From the NCBI RefSeq assembly GCF_964355755.1, contig NC_092670.1:21637201-21701200 (forward strand): a stretch of DNA of 64,000 nucleotides, given 5' to 3'. Below are positions 1 through 11,608 of the stretch, one piece after another. Under the pieces are notes generated by a model. It did no database searches. It was not told the origin of the DNA and was given only the letters and a program-made list of their open reading frames with translations. Position 1 is the stretch's first letter. Each line of letters begins with the position of its first letter. The DNA is from Antedon mediterranea. Lineage: Eukaryota; Echinodermata; Crinoidea; Comatulida; Antedonidae. The translations under genes and the position numbers were made by a program.

Positions 1-1
1 T

Positions 2-85
2 ATCAAGAAACCATTAGCATCTCCTCCACCTCCTCCTAAACCATTAGAAACAAGAAATTCAGATCATTTTGAAACAAAATTTTAA
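2..85 (+). CDS. Possible 3' end of an upstream protein-coding gene (partial)
   Basis: An open frame enters from the left edge and runs 27 codons to TAA at 83-85. It reads as a proline-rich tail with five consecutive prolines after Ala-Ser, followed by a charged end (Lys-Pro-Leu-Glu, then Asp-His-Phe-Glu-Thr-Lys-Phe). The base composition is richer in C than the flanking AT-rich DNA, and AATAAA lies at 402-407, a reasonable distance for a 3' UTR. The family cannot be named from so short a piece. It could be chance; the upstream sequence would decide. Confidence 0.33.
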   Translation: MKKPLASPPPPPKPLETRNSDHFETKF

Positions 86-1332
86 AAACATATAGATATA
101 TATATTAGGGACAATTTATTAGAGCTCAAATCTATCTTAAATCATGTATTATATAACATGTAACAGTGGAAAGAAGGAATGGTCCCTCATCTCAAATACC
201 TGATCGGAGATAATATACAACATTTTTTTTTAAATGATAACGATGTGTTTTCCATTTTATAGGATAATTGCAATCACTGTATTGAATACATTGTTAGCAA
301 GTTAGTGTTAATATGGATTATGAGTCTATAACTTTAAATTTAGTCCAGAATTGAATGATTATTTCACTATTTTAATTAAACCATAGAATAGTATATCCAT
401 GAATAAACATATATCTGTATGCAAGTCTATGAATGATTCCTCTTATCCTGTCACAATTTAATTTCCTTTTCGTCTATAATTTCCAAAAATGAATATTGTC
501 TTTCCATAATATTGCCACTTTATATACAGTGTTTGTGGTTATATAGTTTTAGTAATACATCAATTATTGCCATGTAGAATGTAGACTTGTATATAAATCC
601 AATATATATCATGTTGTTGAGAAATTGGATTTCTCTTGTTCCAAATCTCGCAAATATTAACGGAACAAGCAAGACTTCTCGTGCGTCTGGCAACAATGTA
701 CTAGCAGACAGCACAGTAATATTGGTGCTGTAACATTTCTTACAATTTTTTAAGACGCGCACTTTGTTGTTTTTCTTTGCTTTAACTTTAAGGGTGCATA
801 TTGTGTATTTGCCGGTTTTTATTTTATATAATCCTCCTGGAATTGCATACAATTATCTCAGTGTGGACACACCATGAGTTAAAGTTCTAAATCTGACGAA
901 TCCACACTCAAGTCTTTTTCCATCAAACTTCTCCAATTTGTAGTACAATTTGAATACAACAGTAAAAATAATGATTGATTGACAGAAAATGTAATACTGT
1001 AGAAAATTATATTGTAGATCAATATTTTAGAATAGCACTAACGATTTTTCTAAGGAAGTGTTTTCTACGGCATTAAACTATATTTTGCTGCAGTAACTAA
1101 CTGTTTCCAATTTACTGAAGTTACAGCTGTGTACACACTTGTGTTGTGCTGCGGTAACTACAGTAAAATAATGGAGGTACTGTAGTGTATTGTTTATGAC
1201 AGTTATACTCCTGCAAAAAAACAGTTATAACTATTTCAAAACGTATTAAAGTAGAAAAGTCTATCAGACAATAATGGTAATTGTTCTTGTCACCACTTGT
1301 TATTGAAGCAACACACATAACTATCTTGCTTG

Positions 1333-1463
1333 TTCTTAAAGCTTGCTTCTACCGCACCAATTACGAAGCTTCGATCATCCGAACTGGCGCTTGTGATTGG
1401 TCAACTCATTCGCGTTGCGCCTACGTTGTTTAGTTGCGTCCAGCAGTGACAACTTTAGCAATT
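1333..1463. mobile_element. Short inverted-repeat element, related to 47,572-47,710
   Basis: The segment starts TTAAAGCTTGCTTC and ends in a partly complementary GACAACTTTAG. Its right half (TTGGTCAACTCATTCGCGTT onward) matches the right half of the copy at about 47,660-47,710 (TTGGTCCACTCGCTTGCGTT) along some 55 bases with scattered differences. It has no coding capacity. A MITE-like, non-autonomous DNA element is the likeliest reading. Confidence 0.45.
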
Positions 1464-2054
1464 TTGTGTGTAATTCATCAAATCGCACGCGACATCTCTC
1501 AATTGTGGTTTCTAATAACATCGCGTAATGATTATGTTTCCTATACACATGAATCGGTGTGCGTCTAGTAAAATGATTATTAAAACGGACAAGAAAAACA
1601 ACGTTGAAGAGTTGATGTAGATACTGTCGTTTAACGGAGATTGATTGTGCTCATACGTCAACAATCGGCTAAGATCATTAAGCGTTGTAATAAATCCTCA
1701 CATAAATCAATTCCATGTACATAATTTTACGGAATAATTCAGTTAAAACTAGAAAAACTTATTGCTTTTGTTATAGATACAGTAGTAGCAGTAATTGAAT
1801 GACAATGTTTAACGTGTTGGTAACGAAGATTTCTTGCGTTTCTTTATTTCGTTGAAACGACTTAATTGACGGATTTTAAACATGTTAACAATTCTTTATA
1901 CAATTTATAGTAACTCATCGGAAAAGAAAATCAACTGGAATAATTGAAATTCATGATGTATGATTATTAGAGTGGTTTAACTGTCAGACCTATTATATCT
2001 TAAGATGTAATGTATTGAAAATTTAAACTGATACAGTAGCCGACCATATTTGAA

Positions 2055-2132
2055 ACGCGTTTTTATTATAATTATAGATAACGCGTTTTTATTATAATTA
2101 TAGATAACGCGTTTTTATTATAATTAAAGATA
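2055..2132. repeat. 26-bp tandem repeat, three copies
   Basis: ACGCGT followed by an AT-rich stretch starts at 2055, 2081 and 2107, a period of exactly 26. The first two copies are identical and the third differs at one base. This is a recent local duplication. Confidence 0.85.
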
Positions 2133-2709
2133 ACACATCTAACTCCGTATTATTTTCCATTGATTCGAAGTCGATTCGTATTTTTTGCTGGTGATTAATC
2201 CCATCAAAGTAGAGTTAATTATTTGCCTAAATCAATAACAGTTGAACTGTTTATGATTAGAATCGAATGTTTATAGATGTTGCCAAATATGACTAGAGTT
2301 TTACTCAAAACTGAAAATCGAGAATCGAGAAATGTTTTTAAAAGTGGTATTAATTCAAATTTGGCAACATTTATTAATTCTAAGTTGATTTGATTGTTAG
2401 ATATGTACATTAGTTTGTACTTTATCATTATGTTATTGTTCATTTAATTTATAATCCAGGGTTTTACTTGTAGACCTTTCCTTGAACTTCATATCTTTAC
2501 ATATAATACATTATGATTTCTTTTTTATTTCAAAATGTTCTACAAACTATATAGTTATTGAACATTGTTTTTAAAAATATATGTTTATATTAAAATGATT
2601 TATTAAATTCAATACAGTATCTGTTAAATTTGTTTGGATGTATTTTTTAACTGTGATTTGCATCATCTTCTATTGAGAGGTTGTACAGCAGTGGAAACTC
2701 TTCATACTC

Positions 2710-3033
2710 TTAAAGACCCATTTACACCAGGACGATAACGACTGACGATAAATAGGTAAGCAGGAATTTTCTTCCATAAAACAAAAGAAATTATATTAGA
2801 ACTATAGGATAATCATTTAGGCTCTCTTTGATAAATTAATATTTTTTTAACACAACCAAATGACGTCAAAATCGTTTTGTCACGATATTGCTCATATCAA
2901 TCATGACGTCATTTGATTGGACGTGTGAAAGTGTAATTTTATTAAGTTATAGGATGAAAACTTGTTAAATTTCTTTTGTTTTATGTATGAAAAATGCATA
3001 TTTATCGTCGGTCCTAGTGTAAATAGGCCTTAA
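2710..3033. mobile_element. TTAA-flanked MITE with internal CRE-like palindromes
   Basis: The ends are complementary: a left end with CATTTACAC, GGACGATAACG and GACGATAAATA mirrors a right end with TATTTATCGTCGG and CTAGTGTAAATAGG. TTAA lies at both boundaries (2710-2713 and 3030-3033). Inside, TGACGTCA occurs at 2861-2868 and 2904-2911. A second copy lies at 15,377-15,605. There is no coding frame, so this is a non-autonomous DNA transposon. TTAA target sites are typical of piggyBac-type insertion; that assignment is inference. Confidence 0.7.
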
Positions 3034-3112
3034 TAGAGGGGAGGGCCCGGCGGGTGTTGGTCGTAGTGTAAATAGGCCTTAATAGAGGGGAGGGCCCGGC
3101 GGGTGCTGGTCG
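3015..3112. repeat. 49-bp tandem duplication of the MITE right end
   Basis: TAGTGTAAATAGGCCTTAA recurs at 3015 and 3064, and TAGTGT begins again at 3113, giving a period of 49. The unit contains the right terminus of the adjacent MITE plus a G-rich flank (GAGGGGAGGGCCCGGCGGGT). Confidence 0.8.
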
Positions 3113-4777
3113 TAGTGTTAAATCATAAATTACGAGAGCAATAGAACCATTGATGATCGATAAAGATATTTTAAAGACAAATCCAGGGACTGATATTAGA
3201 TATACGATGTGCCAGAGTACATACATTAATCTAGTTTCTTTATTATGAGTTTCGTCTTAATGCTAGATAAATTCAGCACTGCTTCTAGAATTAGGATGCT
3301 TTGTCACAGAAGGGTGACGTTTTCTATATCATCTATCTACGGATGCGATCATTTTGAAATCGCCTCTCTTTTTCTAATACTTATAGACGATGTGAGAATT
3401 TACTATCTAATACTCCAATATATTTCACTGATTTGGATTTACGAGACGATATATTAGTTCTATAAATTCTGATATATTCTGTAAACACTGTCGCTCGATT
3501 GAATCCTATTTTGTGGCGTGTAGGTCCATTTCTACTTGAACCGTATATTCAAACTTTAACCATTGGTCATATTAACCACAACTTTCTCCATTCCTCCGAC
3601 GACGAACACAATCACCGATTAACCTGATTTTGCCGATCTACTCATCGCAACTGCCGCAGTGCTCATCGTCTCTGCCGGTGCCACCGCGGTACGTACATTG
3701 ACTATAGACGCTCATCGACTGTGGTAGACCTATATACTTATTTCATAAAATAATGTCGGGTTCACCGTTAAACAATTGATGAATTGATAAACCTATTCCT
3801 TCGTGCTTAAATAAATCATGCGTCGCCTGAACATTACGCGTGGTTACACGTCAATGTAATCAAATACCTCCTTGTTTAATTAACTAATTCATAAGTGTAT
3901 AGGCCTAGGCTAGTATTGTTTTTGTTTTATTGCTTGAAGAAATAATTCTACATGTTTGGAGCTATTGTTATTTCTGTGGCTTTTTATTCTTTCTTTCATT
4001 CTTCAGCTCATATTGTTCCAAAGTGCTGGGCAAAGGATGCCAGTTTTCCTATCTTTCGCAATTCTTAGCGGGTCTGTCTAACGAGCTCATCCCTCCATCT
4101 CGAATGAGGTCTACCCATTTTTCTTTTGGCATATAATGGTTGCCACTCCGTTGTCAACTGTGTCCATCTACGATCGTGTATTCTTTCTATATGCCCTGCC
4201 CACCTCCATTTTGTATGTGTTGCTGTCTTGACTGCATCATTCACTTTTGTTTTTTCCCTGTCCCTCCTCGTATACACAAGCATCATTCTTTCCATACTTC
4301 TTTGTGTGGTTTGAATTTTTATCTCCATTATTATTATATTATTAGTATAGATAGTGACTATAAAGTATGCCTATTTAATATTTTAACCACCATTATTCCT
4401 CAACTACCGATCTCACCAACGTCATTATCATCACAACAGACATCTATTACTGCTATATAGTTATTTCAAATTAAATGAGATTTTATTACAAAATATCGAT
4501 TTTCAATGCATTTAAAAAAAATCTTTATATTTACGAAACGCATTTGAAATTCATTCAAGCAGTTAGTATGGTTTACGGTATCATGTAATTATATATCTTA
4601 ATTGTGTTTTACTTTTCAACTGGAGATATTGTTTGCGGCAAAAGAAAGTAATTATTAGTTTTCATAGTATTTTGTAGGATAATTAATCTGAGTAAGTGTC
4701 AATATCCGTGTGTATTGTCAAGTTCTGTTTGTATCTTTAATTTTGTCTTCCATAGCCTTATACATATTGATGTTGTT
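3113..4777. other. Gene-free interval with LINE debris
   Basis: Apart from the LINE fragment at 3940-4328, no exon or RNA gene is supported. The sequence is AT-rich with scattered TAGGCCTA-type palindromes. Confidence 0.5.
3940..4328 (-). pseudogene. LINE reverse-transcriptase C-terminal fragment
   Basis: The minus-strand frame 4328-4065 (about 87 codons) encodes a stretch typical of the end of non-LTR retrotransposon polyproteins. It has Gln-Arg-Ser-Met-Glu-Arg-Met-Met, Thr-Arg-Arg-Asp-Arg, Lys-Trp-Arg-Trp-Ala-Gly-His-Ile, a Trp-rich central part, and Gly-Arg-Pro-His-Ser-Arg-Trp-Arg-Asp-Glu-Leu. A stop follows, and the next recognisable piece (Ile-Ala-Lys-Asp-Arg) is in another frame, so the copy is truncated and frameshifted. 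The block order matches the post-reverse-transcriptase region of LINE elements, in which the Trp-Ala-Gly-His motif is characteristic. The catalytic core is absent here. Confidence 0.72.
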
Positions 4778-5072
4778 AAGTATCGTCGCGACGTTTTACT
4801 AGACGTATCGCCGCGACGTTTTAAGTATTGTCGTGGCGTATATTAAGTATCGTCTCGGCGTTTTTATCGTCTCGGCATTTTAATCGTACGTATGTCGTCG
4901 CGACGTTTTACTAGTAGGCATATTATCGTGACACTATTTTCGTTTTACTGGATAGTCGACGTTTCACTAGTATCGTGTGACAGTATCGTCGCGACGTTTT
5001 TTTTAGTATTTCCGAAACGTTTTGACAGTATCGTCGCGACGTTTTATTAGATTTTCGCGAAGTTTTGATAGT
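4778..5072. repeat. Degenerate CpG-rich minisatellite
   Basis: The motif GTATCGTCGCGACGTTTTA recurs, more or less altered, about a dozen times with irregular spacing (for example near 4783, 4805, 4891, 4984 and 5027). Its core CGTCGCGACG is a perfect 10-base palindrome. CpG is dense here although the surrounding DNA is AT-rich. No open frame is maintained. Confidence 0.7.
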
Positions 5073-7575
5073 ATCGTTCAACATCTCTGCAAACGGAAGT
5101 GTTTACATCACTGTGTGTTTACTGATTACCACTATTATTAAGTAGGCCTATCACCTGTTATGAAAGGCGTATTTGCATTTGTCAGTATTATGTCAGTGGT
5201 AACAGCTGCAGATTCAGGACTGTGGATCCGGCTCCAGAAAAACTAATGAATTTGATCTCAATTATGAAGTGCCACCAACATGTTCAGTGACACTTGACCT
5301 ACATGTTTAGTGACACCACACTGTCGCATCCTGTATTTTACTTTTAATGAAAATATGTAGAACCTTAAAATCGACTACGCCCTCTCAATTAAGTGGAGAT
5401 GTTGCTCTTCATCTTCATAGATGTATATTTATTGAAAGATTTAATTCGTGATTTTTTTTACAATTTTTATTTTATATAGCGCCACCCGTCACTTCAGCAA
5501 CTGAAGGTCATAATTTTCTGAGAACTTTACTGATACGACGTTCAGTTACGTCATCAAGAAGCCAAAGTAACACAATTAATTAGTGCAGTACACAGTACGA
5601 GGATTTTTTTTTTATCAAGAAAATGATTTTTTTTTTGCAATCTGATGGAATGCCTTACCATGAGGCTTCAAGCTCTTGAAATCATTTCTTTTGGTGAGTA
5701 ATTATCTATTTATTTATTTTTATATCATTCAATTTATTTTTTCAAGATACCTAACAGTAACACCGTATCACTATTAATGTTTCATTTGGTTCATAATGTT
5801 ACTGTAGTATAAGGCCTATTGTATTTTGCCGGTTTAGTTTGCAATCGTCGCCAATTGTTTCTGTTATGTCCTGATTTAAAGTCGAAATTATTTAGGCATG
5901 AGCATTTATCACTATCCTGCCTTTGATTACAGTTACAAACTTTAAAGATAGCCTATTTATCACATACAAGGACAGTTCTTCCTAAGGCGGGTCTCCGCAT
6001 TAGCAATTTCTATTTATATCGGTGGTACAGTATAAAATATCTATGATACAGCAAAAGAAGACCTTTCTACAACTGTTTACAGCAATAAAATGCTGATAAA
6101 TTATCATAGGCTTAAACAGATATAAAATGAACGACATCTGTGCAAGTGAATACATATCCTCGAGCTTCCACGTCTCTTCCAATACATAACACTATTAGAT
6201 TTAAACACGACATATTTTTAGCAGACTAACCCTATTGGATCCCAATGGAAAATAAGCTAATAAGCTTTTTGGGCTATCCTGGAAAATCTTTTATAAATAT
6301 ATATATTTATTATGTCAGTAATTTATGTTATCACTTTGTATGTATCTTTATGATTTCCTTAATAAATTCAAATCAAATCAATGGTTATGGAATAATGAAT
6401 ACCGGTAATTTCAGAGACATCTATCTGTAGTTAGTGTATTTAATTGCTAATCAAATATGCCTTTGTATCATTTAATATAATATACATTTTATATACTTGG
6501 ACCCATTGTATTCATCTGTTACGCAACAGACGGCGGCGAATGTAATCATTCTGTGTCTCTAAGCTATCATTATGCCGCGTCGCTCCATTGCCTTGTAATA
6601 TGGTTTAATTCTATGCATCTAAAACACATTGCTTCCTACGCAATATGGAATCCGGGAGAAAGGTATGTGATTTATGCAAATAAAAATTCCGAAAATGTGC
6701 ACGCGAATATTACTTTTCATAAATCAACGACATACAATTTGTTTGAAGGAGCATAAAATAATAAAAATGATAGTAAGAGAAAATTTAAATGATAATGCGT
6801 TGCTTTAGGGGACAATAGATGAACAAAGTTTCTGTTATGGATATGCACACTCACAAGGAGAACTCATTTTTCATCCACTGCAAAAGCTTATCATAATCAA
6901 ACGTACCCTTAAAATTCGCCTGATTTTTCGTGCTGTTTCTCCATTATGACAATATAATAGTTGACTAGTGTATTAAGGAAAATTCCGTAATACAGTAGGG
7001 CCTATCTCATATGTATCACTTGTGATGCCTGGGTTAGATTAAGTGTTAGTTTAGGTGGAGTGTGGCCTATGATGAGAGGATGAGAGAATAAAATTTGATA
7101 TCCAGTAAATTAAAGCATTTCCACCATGTTATAATTCTTCTATTTTCATTTTTCATCATAACTTTATTCATAATATAATGGCTTCCAAAGAACACATCCA
7201 TAATGAACTGTATTTTATTATTACGATGTCGTACAGCAGTTGTATGGATTGTAAAACATTACGATAGTTGCTGATAATATGTTATTAGCATCTTATAATA
7301 TTTACATTGTTCTTTATTGTGAAACTTAACAGCAGACAAACATAATGTATTTTTAATTACCGCGTAAAATTAACAGTAGCTGGATTGACAGCAATAGCGA
7401 GTACCTACTCAGAAGAACTATAGTAACTATAGTACGGTACGTGTACAATTATGTATTGATTGATGACGCAACACTCCGATACTTTAAGGTATTTTTACAC
7501 ACACAAGCTGCATCAATATATTTTACTAAACGCAAAGCTTAAAATGTAAATAGTCACGGATTACATTTCTGCTAG
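5073..7575. other. Gene-free interval
   Basis: No exon is supported. Near 6340-6390 an AATAAATTCAAATCAAATCA tail resembles the 3' end of a non-LTR element. Otherwise I see nothing beyond short AT-rich open frames. Confidence 0.5.
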
Positions 7576-7612
7576 CAGTAGGATGGTTATACATTGTATA
7601 ACCATCCTACTG
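7576..7612. repeat. Near-perfect 37-bp palindrome
   Basis: The 18-base arm CAGTAGGATGGTTATACA (7576-7593) is followed by one T and then its exact reverse complement (7595-7612). The hairpin would have a fully paired 18-bp stem with almost no loop. Confidence 0.9.
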
Positions 7613-7627
7613 TAACCAAGCCATACG

Positions 7628-7775
7628 TTTTTAGTCGCGTGCAAACGCGACTCTACAGCCCACTATGTCGGTCGGTTGGTCGGTCGGTCGATCGGTTGGT
7701 CGGTAAACACTAACTCAAATTTACGCACGCGACTGCAGCCATGTATATGGCCTTGTTTTTTCCATATATGAGGAG
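7628..7775 (+). mobile_element. GGTC-repeat element, copy 1
   Basis: A GTCGCGTGCAAACGCGAC hairpin is followed by a CTATG spacer, a run of GGTC/GGTT repeats, a second ACGCACGCGACT block and GGCCTTGTTT. The reverse complement of 43,985-44,096 has the same order of parts. It is non-coding and of unknown class. Confidence 0.6.
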
Positions 7776-10700
7776 GTCTATACTCTCTTCAGACAGACAG
7801 ATCACATACATTATTTAAACCTCACTTTAATATGTAAATATGAAGCAATTAATGTGTATACGTCGTCCATATCAGGGCACGTTATACATCAAGTTCAAGT
7901 TCTCAGGGGGATGTTCGATTAATAAACGGAGTAGCTATAACTGTTAAGAATCAATAAAGTGCATGAACTATTCATCAGCGCCACATCAGCAGCTAGCCTG
8001 AAGGTATATTTTTGGTTAGATGGCTTTTGGTAAATTTCTACAGGCTGGTGCTAAAGAAAATAATATCCACACTCGAATCTAATGTTCTAATTTTGCTTAG
8101 TGGGTGATGACGGGAAACCTATTTCAATTTATTAGGCCTATAAATAATCCTCGCTCCTGTTTCAATATATGAAATCTCAAGAGTTGATAAAATCGCGTTT
8201 GAATTTTTGCAATTTGCAATTATCAACGCAAATTCGTTAAACTTGCTTTAAACTCAATGCCTATCAAAGTATAACAGTACCGTGCTTGGGCTAATGTAAA
8301 AGGTCTGCTATAGGCCTATACCATCATCGGGAATCGTACACTGTATTTAGGCGCTTCACTGAAATAAGTCTTTAGTACAGGCCTTATATAATAAAGAATC
8401 CCTCGTTGTATACATAATACTACAATGTATTATGATAGATACATTCAGTAAGCTATTTCCTCCGTGATAAAACATCTAATTTTATATTTGTGTGACATGT
8501 ATACCTGCTTCAAATTAGTTCGATTGTTAATATTTATTTAGTGATAGATATTCTAGCTTTTAAACTGGTTTTGTACAGCGCATCCATCCATACGAGAACA
8601 AGGTAATTGTGCAATGGATTTATTATTGGGTTATGATCTTTAAATCAAATTACACGCTATTATCCGATATGTTATTCATTATCTGATGTGTATTGAGTTA
8701 AGTTGGCAATCTAACCAAAGAGCATCAAATTCGAACTGTAAGCCTGCTTCACACTTGGGTGAATTTATTCACGCGAATCGACAGCGTGTTGACTTATGCG
8801 CATGCGTGCATATTATGTTCATCTACTTTTTGCGACGCGTTGTGTTGGCATAACCAATTATGTAGAACTCATTGATTGTTTTATTCGCACGAATGTATCG
8901 CATGGTGGAAACTAGTTTGGTTTCCAGGCGCAGTTTTGACTTAATATTAGAAAAAAGGATAAATATTTTAGGAACATGACGTTTCATACGTATACTACTT
9001 GAGCTTGAAACTCCTCAGACAAAAATCGAAAAAAAAGATGAATAATACAGACTTGGGGCAAGTCTAGGTGAAAACACCCTTAAACATATTTTTGACGAAT
9101 TCATGTGAATCGAATATTCTTCTGATTGGTTGCGTATTTTCTTCACATGAAAACAACTTAAATGAAAATGTGAAGTCATGCGCACAAAACCAACGCGTTC
9201 TATCGCCGAGAGTGCGGCCTTTGCGTGATGCACTGTGTACGTCACCAAAGTTCTGTTGTCATTTTTATATTATAATGAAAACAAACCATTTCCTTAATTA
9301 GAAAACACATTCTGTGATCATCAATATGAGGCATAGTATGCATTTTGAAATGCCAAACGCAATCCGTTAATTTGAAGATATATGGTTCAAAAAGTTGGTA
9401 TAGTAATTATGTGTACAGTATGTTCTGAACTGTGTACATATTTATTTATGAGTATGCAAAATAATAATGTTTGGTTGATTTGTTATCACTTAAATCATTC
9501 ACAAATAGATGGCATGGTTGTTAAGCCTACGTGAATTCCTTTACATCTATATCTATCGTATAGTTGTAATAACACGTGAAAACAACCTCATAAACCAAGC
9601 AACCTCAAACGCTGCTTCTAAAACCAACTGTTAGCAACAACAGTGTATTTGTTTAACTGCTTTACATTTGAACATATGAATCCCCAGTCGTCCGTTATGC
9701 TAAATAGAAGTCGAGAGTTAATGAGAAAATTGTCATTTCCACATGCCAGTAAAAATATCTCGACGCACTTACTTGATCTTGATGGCTTACAATTAATATG
9801 TTTTTAAAGAAAGGGTAATGGAATAGCTTAATGGTGAATACGTGTTCACATTAAATCGAGAAAGAGTTTTTAGAAAACACTGTGAACAATCAGAGTGTTG
9901 AATTATTACATTAAATATGAACAGATATGTGACGCATTCCATCGATAAAAATGTTGAAAGAGAAAGGATAAATTATTCAGGTAGTCATTTCCAGTCGAGT
10001 GACCGCGCAGACGATTTGTTCGCACGATCGCAGTTAGTTTATACGCATGCGTATTGTTGAAACAACCAACCAGAGCTAAAAAATAATATTAATATTTCAT
10101 CGCACAGCGAATAGATTGCAGTAGTCGAGTGGACTTTCAGCATCACGTACATCGAACATTAGGAAATTGATGTAATTAATATCTTGTAAAACATACAACA
10201 TATGATTGGGTTACACGCTCGACCTTGTCGACAGTTTAATAAAATCTTTTATAAAAGAATATTACATCTGTCGTCAATTATTATACTATTGTTCTGTTGT
10301 TTGTAGCAACATCTTTAGGTTTATTGAATTATTGCCAGGTAACGCGAAAATAGGAAAAAATAAATTATTTGACATCGAAAATATCGCGTACAAGAAATGT
10401 TCGTATTCGTGTTCTGATGACATTTTAAATATTTTAAATACATTTAAAGTAATGTGACAGTTATATTTGATATCATTACACTACAGCAGTATCCACCGTC
10501 ACTACCGATGCAGTTGACAAATACGTCACCGAGGAAATGTCTTCCTTAAACACTTTTCTCTCAGTAGAAGGCGTAGTTTAATTATAATTACATTTATTAA
10601 AAAAAATAATACAGAATAAAATGTGAAATATTCAACGAGAAATTGTAAAGATTAAAAAATGCGTTTACTGGGGCCGGTTATAAACGAATTTTTCTCAATC

Positions 10701-11234
10701 GTCACTTATGTTATCGCTCAGTTTAAAAGAGGCATCTTCAATCATGTATGGACGACATTAGTTCTTTATGGCATGGTATATTTAATTAATTTTTAATTAT
10801 GTTTTTCTGACCTCGAGGCAATCAGTCGAGGACATTTTTTTTATGCATTAGGCCTATTACTTAATTCAATGACATATACAGTATTTTGTCCGTACTTTTC
10901 TCTCAGCAAACAGGCATTACAAAGTCCTACCTACCTAATAATACACCCAAAGTAAAATCATAAACAAGAAAAATATTTCTTACAAAAAACACTGCTCGAC
11001 ATTTTAAAATTAATCATTGTTCTTTCTTTAGGCCTAGATATATTTATATTTATCGTTTCAAATTAATTAATTAAATTTCAGTATATCACCGGGCGGTTTA
11101 GAATTAATGTTCTTTGCCTGTTGTGTTTATACATATATATATATATAATTAATTTTAATATTAAAATTAATCGCAAAAATACATACAAATCAAAGATAGT
11201 TCTTTAACAATGGTCGATTTTGAACTTTAATGTG

Positions 11235-11276
<42 letters not shown>

Positions 11277-11444
11277 CCTCAACCTGTACTGTAGGCATAC
11301 AACTGAATACCCTCTAGAGACGACGTGACTTAATATTCACGGCCGGTACAAGTAAGAAAATTCTTCCCAGTCTCTTGATTCGCGTCAACCAATCAAAGGG
11401 CGAGAATCCAAAATCGTTCAACCGTGAGCCCTCATAGACTCTCT
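7776..11444. other. Gene-free interval
   Basis: No supported exon. Contains a (GT)n microsatellite at about 11,236-11,275. Open frames at 9015-9301 and 10,206-10,457 lack any family feature or splice context and are treated as chance. Confidence 0.5.
11236..11275. repeat. (GT)n microsatellite
   Basis: About 20 uninterrupted GT dinucleotides precede GACCTC. Confidence 0.95.
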
Positions 11445-11608
11445 TTTCCCAGACGTTTTTTGGGTCCAGCAGCTGGGATCTATAAATTATAGTCGAGTTT
11501 ACAAAGTCGCAAAACTGTCGGCTTTAGATACTATAACTACTGCTTGATTTAGCTTATGAATGAGTAGTCCTCATAGGACGTAGCGGGCTAGAGCAGCAGC
11601 GTGAAAAA
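11445..11608 (-). mobile_element. GTCCCAGGAGGAC-family repeat, inverted copy
   Basis: Read on the minus strand, this matches 14,500-14,672 and 53,836-53,994. Shared parts in order are GCTGCTCTAGCC, a CTACGTCC...AGGAC block, CTAAAGCCGACAGTTTTG, ACTCGACTATAATTTATAG, CAGCTGCTGGACCCA and AACGTCTGGG. No coding frame is shared between copies. Confidence 0.75.

Larger units (their letters stand above)
86..2709. other. Gene-free interval, AT-rich
   Basis: No convincing exon on either strand. It holds a possible poly(A) signal (402-407), a small inverted-repeat element (1333-1463) and a three-copy 26-bp tandem repeat (2055-2132). The open frames of 60-110 codons here have no family features and no splice-site support. 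Confidence 0.6.
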
